7,293 nucleotides of DNA from Verrucomicrobiota bacterium (lineage in GTDB: Bacteria; Verrucomicrobiota; Verrucomicrobiia; Limisphaerales; UBA9464), in contig JAPLUH010000132.1 of NCBI GenBank assembly GCA_026397675.1, positions 1-7,293 of the forward strand, given 5' to 3'. Below the pieces are notes generated by a model, which did not search any database, was not told where the DNA came from, and was given only the letters and a program-made list of their open reading frames with translations. This document shows positions 1-6,052 of this stretch, piece after piece. Each line of letters begins with the position of its first letter. Position 1 is the stretch's first letter. The translations under genes and the position numbers were made by a program.

Positions 1-2
1 AA

Positions 3-176
3 GATGCGGTCCCAGAACGCCCAGACCGACGGGAGCCCAGAGCCCTGAAACGAAGACCAAAGCCCTACCAACTGCTCAATTGCCACCGACGCGAATTCCA
101 AGAGATCCGCCACCAGAACCGCTACCGCAAACCAACCTCACATCAGAACACCCCAAAAACATTGGTCGCTATCTAA
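3..176 (+). CDS. IS4-type transposase, C-terminal end only (enters from left edge)
   Basis: The third plus-strand frame is open from the window edge to a TAA at 174-176, giving 57 residues with no start codon of its own. The peptide is strongly basic. Its core reads P-D-R-R-E-P-R-A-L-K-R-R-P-K-P-Y-Q-L-L (residues 7-25), followed by an Arg/His-rich tail. From memory, this E-P-R-x-x-K-R-R-P-K-x-Y-x-L-L pattern is typical of the extreme C-terminus of IS4-family DDE transposases common in Verrucomicrobiota and Planctomycetota. The DDE catalytic residues would lie outside the window, so activity cannot be judged. A second plus frame is also open to 202 but is proline-rich and looks like a frame-shifted echo. 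The tail points toward the 3' end of accD, so the insertion sequence, if complete, ends between 177 and 265. The family call rests on a short motif. Confidence 0.6.
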   Translation, partial: DAVPERPDRREPRALKRRPKPYQLLNCHRREFQEIRHQNRYRKPTSHQNTPKTLVAI

Positions 177-184
177 CTGCCATT

Positions 185-198
185 CGGGGTAGACCCCG
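185..198. repeat. Short perfect palindrome beside the transposase end
   Basis: CGGGGTAGACCCCG is self-complementary except for its central AG, and can form a 5-bp GC stem with a TAGA loop. It starts 9 bp after the transposase-like stop codon and lies 68 bp beyond the accD stop on the other strand. No T-run follows on either strand, so it is not a classical intrinsic terminator. It could be a subterminal hairpin of the insertion sequence or a small dispersed palindromic repeat. The rest of 199-265 shows nothing recognisable beyond a C-run at 205-211 and a weak inverted repeat built on GATCC/GGATC. Confidence 0.4.
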
Positions 199-265
199 TT
201 AAAGCCCCCCCTTTTCTGATCGATCCTTGACTGATTTCTAATGCGGGATCGCTCAGACCAGCCCC

Positions 266-1207
266 TCAGGCGGCCCGACGGCCCGACATCATGAAGTCGA
301 GGTAGGTGCTCAGGCGGGACTTCATTTCGAGGCGGGAGATAATCGCGTCGATCATGCCGTGTTTCATGAGGAACTCGGCCGTCTGGAAGTCCGGAGGCAG
401 TTCTGACTGGGTAGTGGCCTCGACCACGCGTCGGCCGGCAAAACCAATAGTAGCTCCCGGTTCTGCTACGATGAGGTCTCCAACACTGGCGTAGCTGGCC
501 ATGACGCCGGCGGTGGTGGGATCCGTCAGAACGCTAATGTAAGGCAACCGCTGTTTAGCGAGGTAGGCGAGGGCTCCGCAGGTCTTGGCCATCTGCATCA
601 GACTGAACATACCCTCATACATGCGAGCTCCACCGCTGGTGGAAACGATGATCAGGGGAATACCTCGATCGGTCGCGGTCTCGATCAGTCGGGTGAGCTT
701 TTCTCCCACCACCGAGCCCATAGAGCCGCCGAGGAATTGAAAATCCATAACACCCAGAGCCACCCGGTGCGTGCCGAGCATGCCGACACCGGTGACCACG
801 GCGTCTTTAAGCATGGACATCTTTTTTCGATAGGCGGCGAGCTTGGCCTCGTAACTGGCTGCTCCCGTGAACTTGAGGATGTCCACGCTTTCCATTGAAG
901 CGTCCATTTCCTCGAAGGAACACGTTTCCACCATGGAATGGATGCGCTCCCGGGAACCGATCTTGAAGTGGTAGCTGCACTTCGGACAAACCTTGAGATT
1001 GTCGTCTAGATCCTTGTCGTAAATCAAACCCTCACATTTAGGGCACTTGCTCCACAAACCCTCGGGAATATCCCGTTTCTTGGACTTGGAGGTCAGCTTG
1101 GGCTTGGTGAGGAATGCGGTGTCAGCAGCATCGTGGGTCGGCGGGGTGACTGCGGGCTCGACGGGATCGACGCCGATCGCCTTTTTGCGGATGACTTTGG
1201 TGGCCAT
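266..1207 (-). CDS. accD: Acetyl-CoA carboxylase carboxyltransferase, beta subunit
   Basis: AccD pairs with AccA in the cytoplasm to transfer the carboxyl group from carboxybiotin on AccB to acetyl-CoA, making malonyl-CoA for fatty-acid synthesis. The 313-residue protein shows the four-cysteine zinc finger of the family, C55-P-K-C58 and C74-P-K-C77, just after the hallmark K-K-R-D-I-P-E-G-L-W stretch (43-52). The crotonase-fold carboxyltransferase core follows, with V-M-D-F-x-F-L-G-G-S-M-G (153-164), S-G-G-A-R-M-Y-E-G (191-199), L-T-D-P-T-T-A-G-V (227-235) and I-G-F-A-G-R-R-V (254-261). Family members usually read D-P-T-T-G-G-V and G-F-A-G-P-R, so Ala232 and Arg259 are mild departures. About 30 Pro/Ala/Thr-rich residues precede the usual family start; no other in-frame ATG lies between codon 1 and the zinc finger, so the ATG at 1207 is kept. 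A GAGGAG lies 13 nt upstream. accA is not in the window, as is common where the two genes are unlinked. Confidence 0.97.
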   Translation of the reverse strand: MATKVIRKKAIGVDPVEPAVTPPTHDAADTAFLTKPKLTSKSKKRDIPEGLWSKCPKCEGLIYDKDLDDNLKVCPKCSYHFKIGSRERIHSMVETCSFEEMDASMESVDILKFTGAASYEAKLAAYRKKMSMLKDAVVTGVGMLGTHRVALGVMDFQFLGGSMGSVVGEKLTRLIETATDRGIPLIIVSTSGGARMYEGMFSLMQMAKTCGALAYLAKQRLPYISVLTDPTTAGVMASYASVGDLIVAEPGATIGFAGRRVVEATTQSELPPDFQTAEFLMKHGMIDAIISRLEMKSRLSTYLDFMMSGRRAA

Positions 1208-1216
1208 GAACGGGGA

Positions 1217-1237
1217 AACGCTCCTCAGGGAGGCGTT
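1217..1237 (-). promoter_or_regulatory. accD ribosome binding site inside a hairpin
   Basis: Read on the minus strand, GAGGAG (1226-1221) is the only Shine-Dalgarno-like sequence upstream of accD, 13 nt before the ATG, which is slightly long. It sits in an inverted repeat whose arms are 1217-1224 (AACGCTCC) and 1229-1237 (GGAGGCGTT), pairing over 8 bp with one bulged G and a TCAG loop. In the mRNA this stem would occlude most of the ribosome binding site. The pairing is visible directly; a regulatory role is inference. Confidence 0.4.
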
Positions 1238-1489
1238 ACTTCGGGGGATTTCCTACCACCGACTTGTGTGGAAAGCCAGCGCGAGTAACACCCGACTGAT
1301 GGGGGGGGCGAAACTTCAGCGCGCTCGTGTAAGACCCGGGGCCGACTTACACGGCGCCTTCGAGTCCCTGGGCGAGGGTGGCTGCCGTATTTTTCTGAGG
1401 TCACGTATTTATTTAGAGCGACCATCGGCCTTATCGTTCCGGTAGCGGTCGTGGGGGAGTATTCGAAAAACCATGGCTGCCATCCATTG
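1238..1489. other. Divergent intergenic region between accD and the propeller gene
   Basis: Both flanking genes read outward, so this stretch must carry their promoters. It is GC-rich apart from an AT-rich island at about 1388-1416 (GTATTTTT and GTATTTATTTAG), the likeliest place for promoter melting, but I find no convincing -35/-10 pair on either strand. A run of eight G lies at 1301-1308 and a long inverted repeat at 1321-1357. Open frames that cross this region on both strands have no recognisable protein features and look like chance. Confidence 0.4.
1321..1357. promoter_or_regulatory. Long inverted repeat, candidate operator or RNA hairpin
   Basis: The arms CGTGTAAG (1326-1333) and CTTACACG (1346-1353) are perfectly complementary and separated by 12 bp. 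The match extends outward with GCGC on each side (1321-1324 and 1354-1357) after a single unpaired T at 1325, giving 12 paired bases in all. No T-run follows, so it is not a terminator. The half-site centres are 20 bp apart, about two helical turns, which would suit a dimeric regulator binding one face of DNA. It lies about 115 bp upstream of the accD start and about 130 bp upstream of the propeller gene start. I do not recognise the regulator. Confidence 0.4.
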
Positions 1490-2818
1490 ATGAACCCTCT
1501 TTTTAAGGTCAACGGCCTGATAGTCTTGCTCGGAGCCGTCGCCGCATGGGCAGCCACTCCAGAATGGCCCGAATGGCGTGGGCCAGGCGGGCAGGGGCAT
1601 GCCGCTATGAAAGCCCATCCGCCGACCCGATGGAGCGAGACCGAAGGCGTCGTTTGGAAGACCTCGATTCCAGGTCGCGGTTGGTCCTCCCCGGTGATTG
1701 ATGGGAACCAAATTTGGCTCACGACGGCTCACGAGACGGCGGCCAAAGCCGAGGACGTAAAGCGGCGCCTGAGCGCCAACACCGCAGACCAACCGTTAGT
1801 TCTTCTGCAAAAAGTTGATTTGCATGCCCTTTGCGTGGACCGCAACACGGGTAAACTTTTGAGGGATGTCCGCCTGTTTTCCGTGCAGGAGCCTCAATGG
1901 GTTCACGAGCTCAACAGTTATGCTTCGCCCACTCCGGTCTTGGAATCGGGCCGCGCCTATTTTCACTTCGGCACCTTCGGTACGGCCTGTTTGGACACCC
2001 GCTCCGGAAAGATTCTCTGGACCAACACCAGCCTTCATATCATGCACGAGAACGGGCCCGGCAGTTCTCCAATTTTGTGGAAGAACCGGTTGATCTTTCA
2101 CCTCGATGGCAGCGACAGCCAATCGGTCGTGGCGCTAGACACGGCAACCGGTCGGTTGGTCTGGCAGACGCCTCGTTCCGGGGAATTGGCCGACAATCCG
2201 CAACTCAAGAAATCCTACGCTACGCCGGCCATCGTAAAGCTGGGAGGACGTGATCAATTCATCTCCCAGGGAGCCGATTGGCTGTATGGCTACGATCCGG
2301 CGAGCGGGCGCGAACTCTGGAAGGTCCGCTACGGGCAATTGGGCTTCTCCCTCTCGTCACGCGCTGTCTTTGGCGGTGGCACGATGTACCTCAGCACTGG
2401 CTTCATGAAGCCGGAGATTCACGCCATCCAACTGGACGCCCAGCCCCAGCCGGTTCACCGGTGGAAGTATTCGAAGGGAGCTCCGACCATGCCCTCGCTC
2501 TTGCTGGTGGGAGAGGAATTGTACTTTGTGTCGGACTCCGGAGGCTTCTTCACCTGCCTCGATGCTCGCACCGGGGCTGAGCAGTTTCGGGAGCGCTTGG
2601 GCGGCAATCACAATGCCTCGCCGCTGTACGCTGGAGGTCGGATCTACCTGCCTAGTCGAGAAGGAAGCGTGATGGTTATCGAGCCGGGGCGACAATTTCA
2701 TCCCGTCGCTACGAACACAGTAGCAGGCAAGATCATGGCCACGCCCGCGGTGGTGGGGCGATCGATCTTCCTCCGGACCGACCGTTCTCTGTACCGGATC
2801 GAATCCGCCAACCGATGA
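1490..2818 (+). CDS. Secreted PQQ-binding-like beta-propeller repeat protein
   Basis: From the ATG at 1490 the protein has 442 residues and begins with a Sec-type signal peptide: M-N-P-L-F-K, a hydrophobic core at about 9-21 and a likely cleavage after A-W-A-A (residue 22). The mature protein opens with P-E-W-P-E-W-R-G-P-G-G, the signature start of PQQ-like propeller proteins of Planctomycetota and Verrucomicrobiota. Repeated blades follow, each combining an S/A-x-P-x-x-x-x-x-x-x-Y/I-x strand pair with a L-D-x-x-T/S-G-x-x-x-W turn: D-R-N-T-G-K (117-122), L-D-T-R-S-G-K-I-L-W (168-177), L-D-T-A-T-G-R-L-V-W (216-225), Y-D-P-A-S-G-R-E-L-W (268-277), L-D-A-R-T-G-A-E (357-364). The fold suggests a periplasmic or extracellular protein; cofactor binding and substrate cannot be read from it. 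A GTG 13 codons upstream at 1451 is in frame, but starting there would place polar residues before the signal peptide. No good Shine-Dalgarno precedes either start. The stop overlaps the next start. Confidence 0.85.
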   Translation: MNPLFKVNGLIVLLGAVAAWAATPEWPEWRGPGGQGHAAMKAHPPTRWSETEGVVWKTSIPGRGWSSPVIDGNQIWLTTAHETAAKAEDVKRRLSANTADQPLVLLQKVDLHALCVDRNTGKLLRDVRLFSVQEPQWVHELNSYASPTPVLESGRAYFHFGTFGTACLDTRSGKILWTNTSLHIMHENGPGSSPILWKNRLIFHLDGSDSQSVVALDTATGRLVWQTPRSGELADNPQLKKSYATPAIVKLGGRDQFISQGADWLYGYDPASGRELWKVRYGQLGFSLSSRAVFGGGTMYLSTGFMKPEIHAIQLDAQPQPVHRWKYSKGAPTMPSLLLVGEELYFVSDSGGFFTCLDARTGAEQFRERLGGNHNASPLYAGGRIYLPSREGSVMVIEPGRQFHPVATNTVAGKIMATPAVVGRSIFLRTDRSLYRIESANR

Positions 2819-3441
2819 ATCCGATGGCCCCTTCAGGACACTCAGGTGAGCCATCAGAAGGCCAATTCCCTCAGGCCTTGCCCCCAGGCGAGGCCCAGGT
2901 CATCGCCGACACCCGTCTCTGGTTAGAACGGGCCGTGATCGGCTTGAATCTTTGTCCGTTCGCCCGGGCTGAATACGTTCGAAATCGGATCGCCTTCCGA
3001 GTCACAGAGGCGGTGACGCCGGAAGCCCTGTTGGGCGAATTGGAGGCCGCCCTGCTGGAGTTGCTGGCCACCGAGCCTTCGAAGATCGAGACAACCTTGC
3101 TCATTCACCCACGCGTGCTTCAGGAGTTTCTCGACTACAACGAGTTTCTGGGTGAGGCCGATGCGCTGCTCTCCCGAATGAACCTGGAGGGAGTCTTTCA
3201 AATCGCCAGCTTCCACCCCCGATATCAGTTCGCTGGTGAAGATCCTGGCGACATGAGTCATTTCACCAACCGCTCACCCTTTCCAATGCTTCACCTTTTG
3301 CGAGGGGCCTCCGTCGAACGGGCCGTGAGCAGTGGCGAGGATGCCGCGACCATCGTGGCCCGGAACTTGGAGACCGTCCGTGGCCTGGGTTCAGAGGGGT
3401 GGAAACGACTCGGATTGGCCAATACTTCGGACGGCCACTGA
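2815..3441 (+). CDS. DUF1415 family protein
   Basis: This 208-residue cytoplasmic protein matches the DUF1415 family, whose biochemical function is unknown to me. Visible family blocks are T-R-x-W-L-E-R-A-V-I-G-L-N-L-C-P-F-A (33-50), E-T-T-L-L-I-H-P (92-99), F-L-D-Y-N-x-F-L (105-112), A-S-F-H-P-R-Y-Q-F-A-G (131-141) and T-N-R-S-P-F-P-M-L-H-L-L-R (151-163). Conserved Cys47, His98, His134 and His160 stand out as possible metal or catalytic positions, which is inference. The first 25 or so residues are Pro/Gly/Ser-rich and outside the family core; a second ATG at 2824 could also serve. Its ATG overlaps the TGA of the propeller gene (ATGA), so translation is probably coupled and the pair is likely one transcript, although a secreted propeller and a cytoplasmic DUF1415 protein have no known joint role. 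Confidence 0.88.
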   Translation: MNPMAPSGHSGEPSEGQFPQALPPGEAQVIADTRLWLERAVIGLNLCPFARAEYVRNRIAFRVTEAVTPEALLGELEAALLELLATEPSKIETTLLIHPRVLQEFLDYNEFLGEADALLSRMNLEGVFQIASFHPRYQFAGEDPGDMSHFTNRSPFPMLHLLRGASVERAVSSGEDAATIVARNLETVRGLGSEGWKRLGLANTSDGH

Positions 3442-3472
3442 ATACGGATGGGGAAACCCTCTGGTGGTAGGG

Positions 3473-3582
3473 CTAAGTCCTCTTAGTCAGTGGGATCCAG
3501 TCCGTCGGGCCCAGTCCGTCTTGGGCCAATGTTGGGCTTTCCAAATAGAGCTTGCCCGGTATGTTGCCCGCTCCCGTAGCGG
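3473..3582 (+). repeat. Cluster of small repeats in the lepA leader
   Basis: The 194-bp gap between the DUF1415 stop and the lepA ATG holds several small repeats. CTAAG/CTTAG form a 5-bp stem with a TCCT loop (3473-3486). CCAGTCCGTC occurs twice with a 14-bp period (3497-3506 and 3511-3520). GGCCCA/TGGGCC (3508-3513 and 3522-3527) form a 6-bp stem, and CCGCT/AGCGG (3568-3572 and 3578-3582) a 5-bp stem. None is followed by a T-run, so a terminator is not supported. The leader probably includes a lepA promoter, but I cannot pick out clear -35/-10 boxes. Confidence 0.3.
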
Positions 3583-3635
3583 AGAAGGATCGGACTCAAA
3601 AAGGTTCGACCGCTTCCCTTCGGTTCTGCACCACG

Positions 3636-5429
3636 ATGGACCCCGCACACATTCGAAATTTCAGCATCATCGCCCACATCGACCACGGGAAGACCACCCT
3701 GTCGGACCGATTGCTCCAGACGACGGGGACTGTCGAAGATCGGACGCTCCAAGCACAGCACTTGGATGCGATGGACTTGGAGAAGGAGCGGGGCATCACC
3801 ATCAAGGCCCATCCGGTTACGATGTACTACGTGGCCAAGAATGGAGAACGCTATGAGCTGAACCTGATCGACACGCCTGGACATGTCGACTTTGCCTACG
3901 AGGTCAGCCGTTCCCTGAGTGCCTGCGAAGGAGCTCTGGTCATCATCGATGCGGCTCAAGGCGTGGAAGCTCAGACCGTGGCCAATGTGCATCTGGCCAT
4001 GAAGCAGGGCCTGACGATCATTCCGATCATTAACAAGATCGACCTGCCGCATGCCAATATTCCGATGGCCAAGCAGCAGTTGGAGGAGATTTTGGCCATT
4101 CCAGCTGAGGACGCCATCTTAGCCAGTGCTAAGGAAGGCATTGGTATTTCAGACATTCTGGAAGCAATCGTTCATCGTTTGCCTGCACCGAAGCCAACCG
4201 AGGCAAAATCGTTCCAGGCGTTGATTTTCGACAGCTACTTCGACACTTACAAAGGTGTGGTGATCTTGGTTCGAGTGACCAACGGGACCCTGAAGCCGGG
4301 CATGATGGTCAAGTTGCTGCACTCGGGGCGGACAGTGGAAATTAAAGAGGTTGGCTCCTTCAATCCCAAGCCGTACACCCGAGATGAATTGACGGTGGGC
4401 GAGACCGGCTACATCACGGCCAATATTAAGACCCCGCGCGAAGTGAAGGTGGGTGATACCATCACCGATCCGCGCAATCCCTCGACCGAGCTCCCCGGCT
4501 TTCAAGAGATCCATCCGATGGTGTTCTCGGGCATCTACCCGATTAACACGGCCGACTACGAGGGGCTTAAGGTCAGCATCGCCAAGCTGCAGTTGAACGA
4601 CTCAGCCCTGACCTTCCAGACTGAAAGCTCGGCAGCGTTGGGTTTCGGACTCCGGTGCGGTTTCCTCGGACTTCTCCACATGGAGATCGTTCAGGAACGC
4701 CTCCGCCGCGAGTTCGACATGGACATCATCGCGACCTACCCGAGCGTGGTGTATCAGGTCCACATGACCGATGGGACGATCAAGCAGGTGGACAATCCCG
4801 CCTTCATGCCCGACGTCACCTACATCGAGACCGTCATGGAGCCCATCGTGAAGGCCTTCGTTATTACTCCGGGTGAGAACCTGGGCGACATCATGGGGCT
4901 GATTTCCGAGAAGCGCGGGTTCATTAAGAACACCGAAACCCTCGACACGCGGCGTGTGATGCTGACCTGCCGGATCCCGATGAACGAAATCCTCATCGAC
5001 TTCCACGACCGCATCAAATCCATCACCCGAGGCTACGGGTCGATGGATTATGAACCGGATGGATTGGAAGCCAGTGACATGGTGAAACTGGACATGATGG
5101 TTAATGGTGAGGTGATGGAAGCCTTCTCCAGTCTGGTTCATCGATCCAAGGCTGAGGCCCGGGGGCGCAACTTGGCAGCCAAGCTCAAGGACGTCATTCC
5201 GAGGCAGCAGTTCCAGATCGCCATTCAGGCAGCCATTGGTAGCAAAATCGTTTCTCGTGAGTCCATTAGCGCCATGCGCAAGGACGTAACGGCCAAGTGC
5301 TATGGCGGCGACATCAGCCGTAAGCGCAAGCTTCTGGAGAAGCAGCGCGAGGGCAAGAAGCGCATGAAGTCCGTCGGTTCAGTGGACATCCCGCAGGAGG
5401 CCTTTATCGAGGTGCTCAAGACGAACTAA
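3636..5429 (+). CDS. lepA: Elongation factor 4 (translation back-translocase GTPase LepA)
   Basis: EF4/LepA is a ribosome-binding GTPase related to EF-G, linked to back-translocation, ribosome assembly and translation under ionic stress. From the ATG at 3636 the protein is 597 residues, the usual family length, and starts with the standard opening before the GTPase domain. All G motifs are present: A-H-I-D-H-G-K-T-T (13-21), R-G-I-T-I (52-56), D-T-P-G-H (79-83, with His83 as the catalytic histidine), N-K-I-D (133-136) and S-A-K (164-166). Domain II covers about 190-280. The signature R-C-G-F-L-G-L-L-H-M-E (340-350) lies in domain III, and T-R-G-Y-G-S-M-D-Y-E (464-473) in the domain-V-like part. 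The LepA-specific C-terminal domain ends with A-K-C-Y-G-G-D-I-S-R-K-R-K-L-L-E-K-Q (553-570) and V-D-I-P-Q-E-A-F (583-590). An in-frame TTG at 3552 would add 28 unrelated residues and is rejected. No strong Shine-Dalgarno precedes the ATG. The pseudopilin gene follows after 15 bp. Confidence 0.97.
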   Translation: MDPAHIRNFSIIAHIDHGKTTLSDRLLQTTGTVEDRTLQAQHLDAMDLEKERGITIKAHPVTMYYVAKNGERYELNLIDTPGHVDFAYEVSRSLSACEGALVIIDAAQGVEAQTVANVHLAMKQGLTIIPIINKIDLPHANIPMAKQQLEEILAIPAEDAILASAKEGIGISDILEAIVHRLPAPKPTEAKSFQALIFDSYFDTYKGVVILVRVTNGTLKPGMMVKLLHSGRTVEIKEVGSFNPKPYTRDELTVGETGYITANIKTPREVKVGDTITDPRNPSTELPGFQEIHPMVFSGIYPINTADYEGLKVSIAKLQLNDSALTFQTESSAALGFGLRCGFLGLLHMEIVQERLRREFDMDIIATYPSVVYQVHMTDGTIKQVDNPAFMPDVTYIETVMEPIVKAFVITPGENLGDIMGLISEKRGFIKNTETLDTRRVMLTCRIPMNEILIDFHDRIKSITRGYGSMDYEPDGLEASDMVKLDMMVNGEVMEAFSSLVHRSKAEARGRNLAAKLKDVIPRQQFQIAIQAAIGSKIVSRESISAMRKDVTAKCYGGDISRKRKLLEKQREGKKRMKSVGSVDIPQEAFIEVLKTN

Positions 5430-5444
5430 GCCGGTTCGGATTCC

Positions 5445-5912
5445 ATGAAGGTGCAACCTCGGATTTCTCAAAAGAGACGGGGTGGGTCTTGGCAAAGCTC
5501 AGGGCAGGGTTTGGGCGTAACGCTCATCGAGTTGCTGTGTGTCATGGGGATCATCGGCGTTCTCATGACGATGATGGCCCCGGCGGCCCTCAAAGCCTTA
5601 AAGAAGGCCCGTCAATTGAGTGGCGAAATCGAAGCGCCTGCGTTTCAGGAAGAGATCCAGCGCAAGTACACCCCTTACCGTCTGGCCAATCCTCAGCACC
5701 CCACGCTGGATCGGAATGGGTTCATTGCGGCCTGCGGTCTTAGTTTCAAGGCGGCTGCTTGGTTGAAGAGCAGTGAGGTACGGTTCTTTGACTTCAGCGC
5801 TGCTTCGGCTCCGAGCACTGTGGTGATCGAGCAGAGGTTGAAAGTCATTCCCAACCAACCACAGGTTACCAGATATACCGTGATGGATTTGCTGTTGCCT
5901 GAGCCTCAGTGA
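5445..5912 (+). CDS. Pseudopilin-like protein with type IV prepilin N-terminus
   Basis: The 155-residue product carries a class III (type IV prepilin) signal: a basic leader with K10-R11-R12, then Gly24, followed by V-T-L-I-E-L-L and a continuous hydrophobic helix to about residue 48. Cleavage by the PilD-type prepilin peptidase is expected after Gly24, placing Glu29 at the +5 position needed for assembly. The +1 residue is Val rather than the usual Phe or Met, which is tolerated in some pseudopilins. The remaining ~105 residues resemble no pseudopilin subfamily I know; I see no GspG-type calcium site and no DUF1559 domain. No secretion or pilus genes are nearby, so it is an orphan, as is common in Verrucomicrobiota and Planctomycetota, which encode many such proteins. 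It starts 15 bp after the lepA stop and is probably co-transcribed with it. No Shine-Dalgarno is evident. Its role is unknown. Confidence 0.8.
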   Translation: MKVQPRISQKRRGGSWQSSGQGLGVTLIELLCVMGIIGVLMTMMAPAALKALKKARQLSGEIEAPAFQEEIQRKYTPYRLANPQHPTLDRNGFIAACGLSFKAAAWLKSSEVRFFDFSAASAPSTVVIEQRLKVIPNQPQVTRYTVMDLLLPEPQ

Positions 5913-5979
5913 AGCACAGCTCAGTGGGTGTACCTATACCGCTGCCGGCGCAGGGTCATTTGCAGCCCAGTAGAGCGGC

Positions 5980-6019
5980 AAAAAGGGGGCGGCAGCGTAA
6001 AACCCTCGCTGCGCCCCCT
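5980..6019 (-). terminator. Rho-independent terminator for the Dabb gene
   Basis: On the minus strand the arms AGGGGGCGCAGCG (6019-6007) and CGCTGCCGCCCCCT (5997-5984) pair over 13 bp with one bulge, enclosing a 9-nt loop. The T ending the second arm runs into TTTT at 5983-5980, making five consecutive T. This is a strong intrinsic terminator beginning 33 nt after the Dabb stop codon. On the plus strand the same stem is followed only by ATTTAG, so it could also stop lepA-pseudopilin transcripts, but less efficiently. It sits between convergent genes, where a shared terminator is expected. Confidence 0.85.
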
Positions 6020-6052
6020 ATTTAGATTCAGTCTTTAGATCGTCAGACCGAT

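Noticed and set aside
185..198. Intrinsic terminator for accD or the transposase.
   Set aside because: The stem is short and no T-run follows on either strand.
2..202. Second plus-strand frame open from the edge to a TAA at 200-202, proline-rich.
   Set aside because: It overlaps the frame with the transposase-like motif, has low-complexity Pro/Thr composition and no recognisable domain; a chance open frame is more likely.
1321..1357. BirA (biotin) operator, suggested by TGTAA/TTACA half-sites near an acetyl-CoA carboxylase gene.
   Set aside because: The known BirA site is TTGTAAACC-N14-16-GGTTTACAA; here only 14 bp separate the TGTAA and TTACA cores and the ACC/GGT parts are absent.
1047..1445. 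Plus-strand open frame antisense to the 5' end of accD and running into the intergenic region.
   Set aside because: No domain, and it mirrors a well-supported gene.
1451..1489. GTG start for the propeller protein 13 codons upstream.
   Set aside because: It would put polar residues before a good signal peptide that starts naturally at the ATG at 1490.
1225..1792. Two overlapping minus-strand open frames across the start of the propeller gene.
   Set aside because: They are antisense to a clear signal peptide and propeller blades, and their translations show no family features.
3552..3635. Upstream TTG start giving LepA 28 extra residues.
   Set aside because: The extra residues do not resemble LepA, and the ATG at 3636 gives the family's usual start and length.
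4602..5141. Long minus-strand open frame inside lepA.
   Set aside because: It is a His/Asp/Val-rich antisense shadow of a highly conserved coding sequence.
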